This document shows positions 10,113 to 20,650 of a stretch of DNA of 64,000 nt, one piece after another. Position numbers and translations under genes: made by a program. Where the stretch lies: assembly GCA_019915135.1 (NCBI GenBank), contig JAHLMK010000014.1:248001-312000 (forward strand), given 5' to 3'. Under the pieces are notes generated by a model. That model worked only from the letters and a program-made list of their open reading frames with translations, ran no database searches and had not been told where the DNA came from. Source of the stretch: Strobilurus pachycystidiatus (lineage: Eukaryota; Basidiomycota; Agaricomycetes; Agaricales; Physalacriaceae). Numbering within the stretch: the first letter of the stretch is position 1; each line of letters opens with the position of its first letter.

Positions 10113-12493
10113 ACCGCCTCGAGAGGTTCTGTCGCGCCTCCGTGAGGAAGAGACGCGTGCTCCAATTCCACATCTGGCTGTTGTTCAGTGCCGAGGGGAA
10201 GGCCTCGTGCTCCTGGTATCGGTGGACGATGGGGCGTTCGAGACTCCTGCGGAAAAAAAGTCAAGTCAGGATTACGGATGGTTAGAGCAATGACACTATG
10301 ACTTACTCCAATGCGATACGCTTGTCCAATAACTGGGATGTCTCCGCGATGTCACCCTTGTCGTGCAGCCACGATAGCGTCTCCTCCATCCTCTGCTGAA
10401 TAGCCTCTCGTTCCCTCGACTGAGAGCAGACCTTGAAAGGCGTCGACGTGTTCTCCTCGTCGAGCAGGTCCCGCAGCTTGTAAAGATATCCCTCTAGAGT
10501 GTTTCTAGCTTCCTCCTTCTTGCTCTTCGCATTCTCTTCCACGTCAATGGCTCGTAACCTATGACACGTGTCAGCATATATTCATCAAGAAATCCCGTTG
10601 ATGCCCACCTGCTTCGTGACGTCCTTTTCTCCTCCACGGTCATGGGGGGTATAGATGTAAAGTAGGATGTAATGATCAAGTGGCTGGTATTGGGAATCGG
10701 GGCTTTCTCCTCCTTGACTTCGCTCGAGGCGTCCGGTGCAGGTGCTGAGGATGTCTCGGCAGCGCCTTCTTCAGTCTTCTCTTCGCCCTCAGACGACGAG
10801 GATGAACCACCACCGAAGAAACCCTTGAGCTTGCCGGCAATTGATTCGTCCTTGATTTCGCCGAAGGCAATCGCATCAGTGACAGACACAAAGCCTGATT
10901 CGGAGAGCATGAGGGTCGCTTTCACAACGGGATCGATAGCGCCGCGCTCTGTCAGGTTGCCGATGGCCTCTCAGACGCCCTCCAATTCAACCTCTAATAT
11001 TCTGGTCGGGAACCCTCTGTGAAATATGATGAGCTTTGCAACGGCGCAGTAAGGCGACACTCACGGAGCAGCCTCTTTCTTATAGTCTATGTGAATACGG
11101 AAGTCTTCCTTGCGCTTCAAAGTGAGCGTCTTCTTCGTGCCGACCTTCGAGCCAGATGGGAAGATCAGAGTTGAGATACTCCGAGGCTTCGAGTTGGGTG
11201 TAGTGGCGGCGGCAAAGTAGGAGGCCTGAACGTCGTGGATGGATATATCAGAGACCTTGATGTTCTTCGTCTTGAACTGTCTGCTGAGACTGGCTCCGTG
11301 GAGACCAGCTCCCAATACGGTCGCCTCGTCGGCATTGACGTTCAATGCAATCTTGTCGTCGCCAACTGCGGCTCTGACAGCGGCTTGGATCATGGGTGTT
11401 CTCGTACTTCCGCCAGTAAAAATCACGGAGGTTATTTGGTCCTGCTCTTCGTAAGGATGTCATGTCACTAAACCTGGGTAAAGAACATACCAAGTTGAGA
11501 CCTGCATTAATCAAAGCATCGTGGATGGGTGACACATATCTGTCCTTCAAGTCGTCACAGACAGCCTCAAACTGGGCACGGGTAACTTTGGTCTTGAAGT
11601 CAATGTCCCAAGCGAGACTTTCCACATTCGAGACGGCTTCGTTGTTGGCGCTCAAGATGGCTTTGACGCGTCCGGCCTCCTTCCACAGCTTGGCCATGGC
11701 ACGCTTGTCCTGGCGGATGTCCTTTTTGTGCTTGGAAATGAAGACATCAGCGAGAAGTTCGCGTAGTCTGCGGTCGAGCTCTGTTCCGCCGAGGCTGCGG
11801 TCGTAGCCGACGCCGCGGACGGCGATGCTGGTGGATGGGGTCGCGTCGGAGGAGAACGAGACGACGGTTGCGCGAATAGACGATGCACCGGCGTCGTAGA
11901 TGATGTGGTGCTCCTCGTCGGCAAATGTACGGGTCATGGCATAGTTGACCGCGACGGCGGTGCCGTCGTTGATGAGTGCGAGCGTCCGGAGGCCGGATAT
12001 TTCAATCGCGTCCGCCACGGCGTCGCGCTCGAATTGGGTGTAGTAGGGCGGCACGGTGACAATGACATCCTGCACCTTCTCGCCCGCCAGCGTCTCCGCG
12101 AGCCCCTTCACGTAGGCGAATTCCATGGCGATGAGCTCCTCGACACTCCATTCCGTTCCGTCGCTCTGTCGGAGGGCGGCCGTTTGGCGGGAGGTTTCGA
12201 CGACGTCGGCCGTTGATATCCGCCTGAAGTATGACACCGCGTCTGAATGGAACGGTGCGGCCTGGAGCAGCTTGACGGACGAGAATGAATCGGACGGGAA
12301 TCTCGACGCCTTGTAACATATTGTTAGTCTGGAGTCTGAGGCACCGTTCTGGGCGGCGTGCACACCAAGTTGAAGGCATCCGTGCCAAAGAGACGGTCGT
12401 CCTTTTTCCAGCCGACAGACGACTGAATTTTGCGTTTCGAGTCTTTGTTCAGCAGGACGTCGAAGGGAACGCCTGGCTTCATCAGGGGGACGT
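10099..12493 (-). pseudogene. LHS1: Lhs1/HYOU1-type ER Hsp70, broken copy
   Basis: Recognisable fungal Lhs1 (Grp170/HYOU1), an Hsp70-family nucleotide exchange factor of the ER lumen. Coding exons on the minus strand: 12493-12366, 12309-11491, 11444-11065, 11016-10609, 10558-10317 and 10246-10099. The ATPase domain is well kept (GVPFDVLLNKDSKRKIQS, VIVTVPPYYTQFERDAV, IFTGGSTRTPMIQ). KLKGFFGGG and LRAIDVEENAKSKKEEA follow, then LFLTEARQNLS. Three lesions are visible. The N-terminal phosphate-1 loop (IDYG region) and signal peptide are not recognisable upstream of LMKPG. An in-frame TGA at 10973-10971 interrupts ELEGV/EAIGNL. The C terminus stops after QNLSRR inside repeat R1, where the family normally continues for many more residues. 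Strict translation would give a truncated ATPase domain only. Most probably a pseudogene; an intact copy should exist elsewhere in the genome. Confidence 0.85.
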
Positions 12494-12919
12494 CGCCTTT
12501 GTCGGCAGCAGCGGGATGGACGATGACCTGCAGAATGCCTCCGTAGAACTGGAGCCGACAAGCGCCTGCCGTCAACCTGAGGCGCGTTAGACGCCAAGGC
12601 AGGAATGTCAAACGTGGACACCTGCTTCAAGGCGGGAGTTTTGAGGCTTGGTCTGACTGACGGGGCGGTCGGCGACTTCACAGCCGACCTGTTTGACGCT
12701 GTGGACATGCCGCTGTTGATCATTGCGTCGGGATCAGATGGTATATAGTAAAAGTCTGTGAGACGTGTTCATGGGGCATCGGGGAGCGCGATGGCGGCCA
12801 CGCACCTCAAAGAAGGCGCTCAAACGTGCACGTAAACAGAGCATCAACGGAAAGGGCGGCTCTGGCAAAGGGTGGACATTGCGAAGAGGGTAGGGGCACC
12901 GTGAGTGACACAAACGCAA
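12494..12919. other. Degenerate 5' flank of the Lhs1 pseudogene
   Basis: An open frame continues upstream to 12723 but shows no signal peptide or family match. No other gene was recognised before R2 copy B. Confidence 0.4.
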
Positions 12920-13368
12920 CTGAGGTCTGGATTGATCATGGTGGATGGAAGGCAAGCTCGATCAAGGGCTTAGCCAGAATCACCTTGGAACGAAAACTTG
13001 GAAAAAGCTGATATATGACGATACAATGGTACAAGTCTTTTGTCAGACTGATAATCAACCTGTTCAAAGACGTTAGACAGTAGAAGAAGCATGAAAGAAA
13101 AAGTTCGCTACGCACTCGGACTTCACGAGAATTGGTTTTCGGTGTTCGGTCCGGATGCCAAACATACCGCTACAAGACAAGAGACGATACACACCCAGAG
13201 AACGGACTCAATTATAACAGTATAGATTATATGTTATCATGAGAATTATCAGACCCATACAAGCAAAAGTAATGGATTGAGAATGATTTTGAGTATTCGA
13301 ATGATCAGGGTCCACCTTCCTAATGGAGATCGACGAAGTTTCGCTTTGCAGAAGTTGCATACACAAAA
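12920..13368 (+). repeat. Dispersed repeat R2, copy B
   Basis: Second R2 copy, same orientation as 9495-9944 and ending in the same CATACACAAAACG block. The two copies bracket the Lhs1 pseudogene as direct repeats about 3.4 kb apart. Confidence 0.75.
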
Positions 13369-13436
13369 CGAATTATCGAAATCTGATAATTTCTTCCATT
13401 CGTAATTATCGAAATCTGATAATTTCTTCCATCCGT
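13369..13436 (+). repeat. Tandem duplication of a palindromic 33-bp unit
   Basis: Two consecutive units of about 33 bp, each containing ATTATCGAAATCTGATAAT, which has ATTATC/GATAAT inverted arms. They start exactly at the right end of R2 copy B. Confidence 0.8.
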
Positions 13437-13869
13437 AACATCATCAGCAAATACCGGATCGCCACTTGAATCAACTCTCGGCGCGTCTGCTGCATAGTGG
13501 TATTGGTACGTGCACATCAGAACATGAGAGTGGGATTTTCTATTGACGAGGGCACAGGACAACTATCGGGACTGGGCTCGACAAGTCCGTTTGACCAGAG
13601 CAAGACACCACAACTCCTGGCCATGATGGACCAGATGAGAGGTTGGCAGTAGGCCTTGACAGGCAGAGAGAAATTGAGCTCCCCTTGTAGGTTTGGCCGA
13701 GGCATCTCAAACAGACAAAGAAGTCAACGCCTGCTTGACAGCAGCGGCTGGTTTGTCAGGTCCTATTCCGCTAAGATTTGCATTTCTCACAATCCATCAG
13801 CGAGCTTGTTGGCTGCTCTTGGTGAGTGACTCGTCATCTGCTCTGGATTGACTGTAGAGAAGCAAGTTA
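13437..13869. other. Intergenic, nothing recognised
   Basis: A short plus-strand ORF beginning near 13525 (MRVGFSIDEGTGQLSGLG) is protein-like but ends within 45 codons and has no visible neighbours. Confidence 0.3.
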
Positions 13870-14782
13870 GTGAATCAACGATATACGAACTTCCATGGTC
13901 AGCGTGAGACCCGGATGCTTCGCAGTCAAAAGATTGAGACGGTGGCGGACCCGGCCACATCGAACTCCGCTGACCCAGGACTGCCATTGATTGTCAGGAT
14001 TCTATTTGCCTCCATGTTCTTCACACCTTACAAGCATCGACGAAGTCTTGAGGACATCCTCAAGTACTGGGTTTCCCCTGACGACGAAGTACCGTTGTTC
14101 ACGACGCTCTTATCCGAATGGCAGCAGATTGTCATTAACGTCTGTACTTTTTGTCAGTGAAGTTACGTGAGCACTGACTGTTGCGTGCAAGTCGGCCGTC
14201 TTGATGAATGCTAGTATTGCATTCTTGGCCATACCAGGTGTTGTCGACGGCGACGGATTGCATATGACTCGGCCGCAAGTCTGCGCCGTGGTGTCCGTAG
14301 TGACCAGTCTGGGCAGTATGATTAGCGGTCTAGCGCTGTTCAAACACTACCCGACCAACTATCAAGACAAGATAGGTCCTCTGCAGGTGCCCTTCTGTTC
14401 CCGGTCTGATAACTGTTGGGTGACTGATTGACGCCCAGTTTCGCCACTACGGGTCTTTGGGCTGGCTCAGTCACGAATCTGCGTTGAGTGTGATGGCTAT
14501 ATTGTTTGCAATCCCTTATGCGTTGCTTATCTGGAGGTGATCTATAACCACGCACCGTTAGTCACTCTTCTGACTCCAAGAAGTCTAGTGGCATTTTCTG
14601 TTGCAGTAGGAATGCTCTGTTTCGGGTTGACGAAGCAGAAGGCACCTCTGATTCTGTTCGGAGTTTGCTGGCTACTCGTTCTATTCTTCGTGCTATACTC
14701 AGTATCGGCAAAGAGGATGATGAACTTCAAAGGATTCCGATACTTCTTCTTCAAAATTTGGGACATTGTCAGCGGGTCTTGA
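13870..14782 (+). CDS. Four-helix membrane protein, unknown function
   Basis: Four exons join cleanly: 13870-14139, 14192-14386, 14439-14536 and 14581-14782. They encode about 255 residues if the ATG at 13870 is used; the ATG at 13915 would give a protein 15 residues shorter. After a hydrophilic N terminus (ILKYWVSPDDEVPLFTTLLS), four hydrophobic segments follow: IVIN-SAVLMNASIAFLAIPG, a segment containing VCAVVSVVTSLGSMISGLAL, one around ALSVMAILFAIPYALLIW, and one around LVAFSVAVGMLCFG with LILFGVCWLLVLFFVLY. The C terminus ends FFFKIWDIVSGS. Introns are 44-52 bp. I recognise the general pattern from basidiomycete genomes but no named family. A decayed copy of its 3' end lies at 18655-18862. 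Confidence 0.7.
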
Positions 14783-14882
14783 CAAGCGTGAACGCGAGGT
14801 CACATCTACGACAGTATTCAATTTCCACCACTCCTGTAATTCACCTTTACTTGCGGCGTACATATGTACATACAAATCAATA

Positions 14883-15000
14883 ACCTTGACTGCAAATGCC
14901 ACAGCCAGCCTTGAGTACTTAATAATGCCTTTCTATACACTGAAGAACTCACAGCAGCATATGACCGAACGAGAACTCAACCGAGATGTCCGCAGACCAC
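14883..15000 (-). pseudogene. M28 aminopeptidase 3'-end fragment
   Basis: Minus-strand fragment corresponding to the last residues (DISxEFSFxHML) plus the final intron and the [10 protein letters not shown] end of the M28 aminopeptidase at 18863-20427. Substitutions have changed key positions (DISVEFSFGHMLL). It is tail-to-tail with the membrane protein gene, mirroring the arrangement at 18655-18998. Confidence 0.7.
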
Positions 15001-15738
15001 CAGAACTCTTCGAGTACTCTGTCAGCTCCGTCGATGCCGAGCGCGACAACCCTGGCCGCACGTCGCAATGAGTCGCGGTCCGACGCGCCGCGGCCAATTA
15101 CACCATTTCCCCCATCAAGTTCAACAGACTGGGACCGGTGGTCCATCAACCGTCACCCTTCGACTCTTTCATTGGTACTTATGATTCATGAATGCAGAGT
15201 TCTTCCACGGGAAGGTGTGGTCGACCCCAAAGAGTCGGATTAAGTCGATAAGTAAGTACTCCATACTTCACAAAATGCACACCTTGAACTAAAATCGAAT
15301 TGATCCAGCGTTGTTCCTTCCCTCCGTACCCCCACGAGTGTTGCTATCGTTTTGCCTAGACTCTGGTGACTTTCTTCGGTCGTCCGTCTTTGGCAATGGT
15401 CTCTCGTTAGATTCAGATGCAGAAATAGATCAAACGGAAGTTCCCGCTTTGCCACGCGCCACAGCAAGTCATCTCTGGTCAAAACCACGCTATTATCAGC
15501 CTCTTATCCCTTCCTTGAGACGCGCGGGCTAGAACGCGTCTCTGGCGCGTCTATTTCCTTCCATATCACGGGATCTTCACAACAGCGAAAGGAGGCTCAG
15601 TGACAACAATGCGATAGAATCTAACTTTAGCATCGAAGGGCCCCTGCGGTGTGTGAATGCATGACTGAATCGATGATGCAGCCTCCCATGGGCTGTCCGA
15701 GCTGTGTTGTGTTGGATGTACTCGTTCCCACCACTGAC
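15001..15738. other. Mosaic region with hydrolase fragment
   Basis: A plus-strand ORF from 14986 to 15243 begins MSADHQNSSSTLSAPSMPSA and then runs into a fragment of the alpha/beta hydrolase gene. The rest of the stretch shows no gene. Confidence 0.4.
15150..15227 (+). pseudogene. Alpha/beta hydrolase exon 5 fragment
   Basis: About 78 bp aligning with 16576-16646 of the downstream hydrolase gene. It shares CTTTCATT, a GAGTTCTTC block and GAAGGTGTGGTCGACC. It contains indels that break the frame. Confidence 0.6.
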
Positions 15739-17026
15739 ATGCCTACCGTCAGCCTCGACACGTCCTCTGGACATGCAGACTTTTACTACACTATCTCTAC
15801 GCCGTCCAGCCCTACCGCTTCCGCCATAGATGTCTCACTGCCAACGATCCTCTTCCTTCATGCTGTAGGCGCTGGTCAAGTCATCTTCCAAAGTGTGTCG
15901 ACGGTGTCTCGTTGGCAAAGCTAATGCAGCATCGACATCTGTTCATAGGCCAATTTGGTGACCCTTATGTCCGCCGGTTCAATTGTGTTGCTCTGGATCT
16001 ACGCGACCACGGCAGGACCAAGAATGACGAGATTCCTGAAGGCTATGATGGGCAGCACGGGGCGGAGGACGTGGCAGCTTTCATGGTAATTCGTTCGCCC
16101 AGCCGCATGTTTCTCAGTCTTTGAGCTCGAGCTGACCTCCTTCTAGGATGCTCTGGCTTTACCACCCTGCCACATCGTCGGTGCATCTATGGGAACCATA
16201 CATGCAGTCGCCTTAGCCATCTTCTTTCCCGCCAAAGTCCTCTCGTTGTTTCTGATGTCACCCGTATGCCTCGAAGAGGTGACATCTTTCGTACACACTG
16301 TTTTCTCAGCTAAAAAATACGACAGCCCGAATCCGTTGCTCAAGGCCGACGAGAGATAGTGGGTATATGGAAAGATGCGTTGCGGCAGGATCCGCCAGAC
16401 GAACTAGCAATACGCGATGCCCTACTCGGTTTCAACCAGCTTGCTTTGACTGACAAGAATATGTCTTTCTTCAACGCGTATGCTCCTTTCTTGGTCCATC
16501 ACTAGCTTTCAGCCTAACATGCGGCGTACGTAGTGTGATCCATCACACCTTGCCATACTGTCTAGAAACATGGTGCCCGTCACGTTTCGACTCTTTCATT
16601 CGTATGAATGTGGAGTTCTTCATTGACCGGAAGGTGTGGTCGACCGGAGAGCTCGGACGGATTGAGGTCCCAGTGATGCTTCTCCATGGATCACAGGATA
16701 TTCTCTACACAGAACAACACATCAAGCAGTTCGATGAACAGCTGCGGGAGGCGGGCGTGAAGACTTATTTGATCCTGGTAGATGACGCGCCGCATTTCCT
16801 GTGGATTACTCATGAACATATGTATGGTTCACGTCTAGACGAACGTTCGAGTATGTGCTTACTTTGTGCTCACATTTCCAGTATCAATACGGCATTGGTT
16901 TCGTTCATCAACGGGCTTGAAGGGAAAGTGCCTGAGCCACCAAAGGAGGCTACGTCTCCTTGGGAAGCAGAATTGCGAGAGGCAGGATGGGGGAAGGACA
17001 CCGACACCGACTCTCAATCTGAGTAG
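15739..17026 (+). CDS. Alpha/beta hydrolase
   Basis: Intact alpha/beta-hydrolase-fold protein of 335 residues. Six exons: 15739-15892, 15949-16085, 16147-16278, 16326-16477, 16534-16821 and 16882-17026, with all phases consistent. The start MPTVSLDTSSGHADFYYTIS is the usual N terminus of this basidiomycete family and is chosen over an in-frame ATG further upstream. LPTILFLHAVGAG carries the oxyanion-hole region. FNCVALDLRDHGRT is followed by the nucleophile elbow GASMG (Ser nucleophile). The acid is in LLHGSQDILY and the histidine in VDDAPHFLW. No signal peptide, so probably cytosolic. Substrate unknown; relatives include esterases and epoxide or lactone hydrolases. It is followed 120 bp later by the convergent SDR gene. 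Fragments of its exons lie at 15150-15227 and 22435-22790. Confidence 0.88.
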
Positions 17027-17148
17027 AGATCATGTTCAAGGTCTTGACTCGATTCAATCGTACTCACGAAATGATGATGATTAAGAGGATATTTTGTAAT
17101 CTACCTGTACACGAATGAGACCTATGAAATGAACCCAAATAAGAAGAC

Positions 17149-18257
17149 TTATAATAACTCGTCAGTAACATCTTTCCACTCGTCCAATACCCTCAAGATC
17201 TTCTCGCATTTACTCTTAACCGCCTTCTCCCCGCCTGGACCAAACACGAAATATAGCGGCCACTCCTTCCCTCGCGCCTTGCCCTCTCCGCGCACTACGT
17301 CCACCAGAACGTCCATGGCCTTCGTCGCGTCTCCGGTGCAGAATCCAGACGACCCAGATAGGTTACGTATGGCGGTATTACGCACGTCCTCGTACGACGA
17401 GATGGGATTGTCGGTGTAAAAAGGGAACGAGAATATACTTTCCGTGACAAGACCTGCTGGTTCGGCAATGAGGACTCGAACACCGAAAGGCGCGACTTCA
17501 TTCGCAAGCGTTTCACTGAAGGCTAAATAGATTGTAGGTGTCAGTCAGTGTTGAGGTCATGGCAAAATAGCATTGAGCGCTTACCACGCAGAGCCGCTTT
17601 GGATGAAGAGTATTGAGCGAATGCCTATGGCAGAAATTGAAATTCAGAAGAGAACAGCAATGGAAGAGACGTACCGGAATGTGCTCTGCTGTCCACGATG
17701 AGCGGCTGCCCATCTGCACTATCGTCCCCGATTGGCGCTGACGCATGTGCGGAAGGACAGCAGTTGTCACATCGATCACACCAAACACATTCGTCTGGAA
17801 TTGGCGCCTGAATACCTCCGAGCTGGATCAACGTCCTATCAACTCCCTGGGATCTCAGAAGATGGAGACAGTGTACGCACCCCCCTTCTTCGAAAATGGC
17901 CTTGACACAGATACCGGCGTTGTTGACCAAAACGTCAATGCGCCCCCAAATCTTGACCGCCTCGTCGATCTTGGACTTTATAGTTTGATATCCACTGTCG
18001 ACATCGAGTTCCATAGTGTGCAAGTTGACTGAGTGTACCGGCAGGGTGGACGCGAGCTTCTGAGTGTTGCGCGCTGTGGCAATAACTCGATCTCCTCGTG
18101 CGAGAGCACACATGACGAGGCGCTTCCCGAGTCCAGAGGACGTTCCTGTGCCAGTTTTTGTTATCAGTGATCGAACAATGGAAGGTTGACAAGAGAAGAG
18201 CTCACCAGTGACGAACCATACCAAGGGTTCACGACTCGAAGCGGGCCCAGTCGCCAT
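17149..18257 (-). CDS. Short-chain dehydrogenase/reductase
   Basis: Classical SDR of 292 residues. Exons on the minus strand: 18257-18206, 18145-17881, 17822-17675, 17624-17585 and 17522-17149; all phases fit. The Rossmann cofactor motif TGTSSGLG is split by intron 1. LVNNAG is present, and YSSSK gives the catalytic Tyr and Lys in the small 40-nt exon 4. The serine region is GTIVQMGSRSSW. The C terminus (VLRVLDEWKDVTDELL-like end) is typical of fungal NAD(P)-dependent reductases near oxidoreductase gene 17-beta-type enzymes. The glycine-rich start favours NADP(H), but cofactor choice is inferred only. The start at 18257 (MATGPASSREPLVWFVTG) has a TATA box about 95 bp upstream. Confidence 0.9.
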
Positions 18258-18351
18258 GTGGTTGAAGCAGTGAACAATCATGCTGGATACTGTATGAAAT
18301 GCAAGCAGGAGATTTTCGAAGCTGTTTCCTCTGCGAGAATCAGTGGCGGTC

Positions 18352-18357
18352 TTTATA
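18352..18357 (-). promoter_or_regulatory. TATA box of the SDR gene
   Basis: GGGTATAAAGACC on the minus strand, about 95 bp upstream of the SDR start codon. Confidence 0.5.
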
Positions 18358-18654
18358 CCCTCAGATGCTCCCCACATCGGCCGCGAAATTTGGCGGCCTA
18401 AAATTGACTGCCCGCTGTAATACCTGCGACTCACTTTGAGAAGAAAGGCGACTTCTTCTTCTTCGGGGACGGGTGGAACCGAGAACTAGTCGAGACATCG
18501 AAGCATGGCTACGTGACTGGCATAGTCCTTGCGAAGGTAAGTCGTATCGGGATGTTGTGGGTCACAGCATTCCTCCGGGTGGATGAGGTGACCGCGTACG
18601 GGGTGGGAGGAGCAAGGATTGATGTCTTCTTTGCTGAGCCTTGTGTCAGCTGTC

Positions 18655-18862
18655 GAAACAGAAGGCGCCTCCAAGTCTGTTCGGTGTTTGCTAGTCGCTC
18701 GTTCTATGCTTCATGCTATACATGGTGTTGGCGAAAGGAATGACGAGTTCTTCAAGTATGAATCGGAATACTTCTGCGACATTGTCAGCAGGCCTTGAAC
18801 GCGAGCTCACATACGGCGATTTCTGGATTCTACATCAATTGTCATTGCCGCATGTAAGTGAA
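18655..18862 (+). pseudogene. Decayed 3' end of membrane protein gene
   Basis: Aligns with 14633-14880, the last exon and 3' flank of the membrane protein gene. Shared blocks are the CTGTTCGG, GTTTGCT, CTCGTTCTAT and GACATTGTCAGC segments. The frame is broken and about a dozen positions are deleted. It runs into the intact M28 gene on the opposite strand, exactly as the intact membrane protein runs into an M28 fragment at 14883-15000. Confidence 0.7.
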
Positions 18863-20427
18863 TTAATAGCTGGTCAGCTCTACCGCGAATGCCACAGCCA
18901 GCCTCGAATACCTAACCACTGTCAGTTACATGCATGTCCATACACTCTAGAACTCACTGCAGCATATGATCAAACGAAAACTCATCCGAGATGTCAATCC
19001 TGTCAGTAGTGCTATGAATCCATCTGTTCATGTCATTGAATTTTGCCTCCGTGACATGGCACGACGGGAAGCCGGCCTTTGTCCAGCTATAGTAGTCGCT
19101 CGAGGCCCCGCCGGGGTATTCGCTCTCAACCCAAGGAAGGCCGACTGTCGACTGGTCAGAAATGAAGGAGGAAGATGGAGGAAAAGACGGACTGTACTCG
19201 TCGATCAGGACTTTTTGGAAGTCGCTGAGTTTGGTGTTGACGAAGGAGGTGATGATGTTGATGACCTCGGTCGTGCCGGCTCTGACCCAGGCCTATAGGG
19301 ACTTAGCGAAGGAGGTGAGTGGGTGTGGGCCGCCAACTTACGGTCATGTCGTACTCCTGCATCGCGCGGATGGATCGTCCAGCCGTGCTATACATGGCCG
19401 CGACTTGTTGTGAGCCGAGTAGACCACCCTGGGATAGGCGTGCGGTCAGTATGCAAACCTGGAGATGCACAAGATACGACGAACCTCTTCGGCAGAGTAA
19501 AAGTGGAATTCAAGAGGAGAGACCGGGATGTATCCGGCAACCAGCAAGCCTGCGTCATTCGTTGAATGACGGACAAGCAAGAGTTGTAAGCCTCTCACCT
19601 CTGAAAGCCTCGAGAATACTCGCGGTTCCAGAGCCATCGTCATCTGCACCAGGCGCCCTCTCAAAGTACGCGCGATAGTTCAGACTGTCGCAGTGGGCTC
19701 CGAGGATCGTGATAGGACTGGAAGGCGTAGCGTCCTTGGGCGTGAAGCGAATGATCTACAAACATTTGTTCAGGTTACTCATGGGTTGTACGCGTCAAGA
19801 ACACGCACCACAGACGTCTGCGGCCACGGGTGCACCACCGGGACGACCTCGAGGATCTCCTTCTGCTCCTCGCTCGCGTATTCCTCGGTGTAATTCTGTA
19901 TCGTCTTGAGCAAGAATTCAGAGCTCGCCTTTCCGCTCTCGGAGTAGTAATAACGCGTATGGAACGACGTGAAAGCGGTCAGAAACTCTTCGAGTTTGGA
20001 TTTCTCGAGCTCGGGGATGATCCTTTTGACGATACTGGTCGCATTGGCCTTGGTAGGGTACGAGAAGGACTCTTTGGGCGCAACGCTCGCGATCTGCTGG
20101 TTGTAGGTGCTAGAAAGGATGGGTGCATGTAACAAGCACGCTGGGGCGGACTCACATGTCCATGAAGCTCTTGCCCTCCCGCTTCGCATCCAGCTTCTCT
20201 CTCTCGGTTATCCACACAGGCGGCTCATCCATACCAAACTGCACGAGTCTCTGGGCGTCCAGGTCGACGCTGAAGCCTACGGGGACGCGTCAGGTTGCGC
20301 TCGTTGTAGTGCGAGCAAACGTACCTGGAACTACGCCGCTGTGTACATTGTCCAGCGGAGTCTGCTCCTGAGCAGATGCAACCGCGAAAAGGCTGGAGAG
20401 AAGGAATGCTGCTGCGTAGCGAGTCAT
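18863..20427 (-). CDS. Secreted M28 aminopeptidase, copy 1
   Basis: Zinc aminopeptidase of family M28 (leucine-aminopeptidase-like, bacterial-type two-zinc fold), 389 residues. Nine exons: 20427-20325, 20276-20156, 20109-19809, 19755-19599, 19549-19485, 19428-19342, 19292-19193, 19144-18958 and 18911-18863. Residues 1-20 are a signal peptide ([19 protein letters not shown]), so the enzyme is secreted. A propeptide-like region follows, then the catalytic domain. Metal and catalytic residues are present: His and Asp in GAHCDS, Asp in GADDDGSG, the Glu pair in YSAEE, Asp in QEYDMT and the late His in [12 protein letters not shown]. The C terminus is [12 protein letters not shown]. It is divergent from a paralogue at 20651. 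Likely role: release of N-terminal amino acids from peptides during external nutrition. Confidence 0.93.
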
Positions 20428-20650
20428 CGTCGCAGGGAGAGAGAGGGACGTGTATTGCTCAGTAAGCGCCCGGATATACAGCCGTCAGGGACGCAATCTG
20501 CTGAATGAACTGTGTGGATGACCTGAGATGGACCTTTGCAACCCACGTCGTTATCGTCGCCTAGCCTCTACGCATCTGTCGTTCAAACTGTAGGATCTTG
20601 AGCCACGACGACTAGCCGTGTTACAATTTGAGTCCGCCAGCCTCGGCACG
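20428..20650. promoter_or_regulatory. Bidirectional promoter of the M28 pair
   Basis: 223 bp between the two divergent M28 start codons. A TATATCC-like element lies on the minus strand at about 20470-20482, some 45-55 bp before the copy 1 start. No TATA box is obvious for copy 2. All upstream control shared by both genes must fit here or overlap coding sequence. Confidence 0.45.

Noticed and set aside
10494..10925. Independent acidic protein (GFFGGGSSSSSEGEE)
   Set aside because: It is exon 4 of the Lhs1 pseudogene downstream of the in-frame TGA, not a separate gene.
9495..13368. R2 copies as LTRs of a retrotransposon
   Set aside because: The interior is an Lhs1 remnant with no reverse transcriptase or integrase, and R2 ends do not show TG...CA with a target duplication.
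14986..15243. 85-codon ORF starting MSADHQNSSS
   Set aside because: Its second half is a frame-broken hydrolase fragment, so the ORF is a chance fusion.
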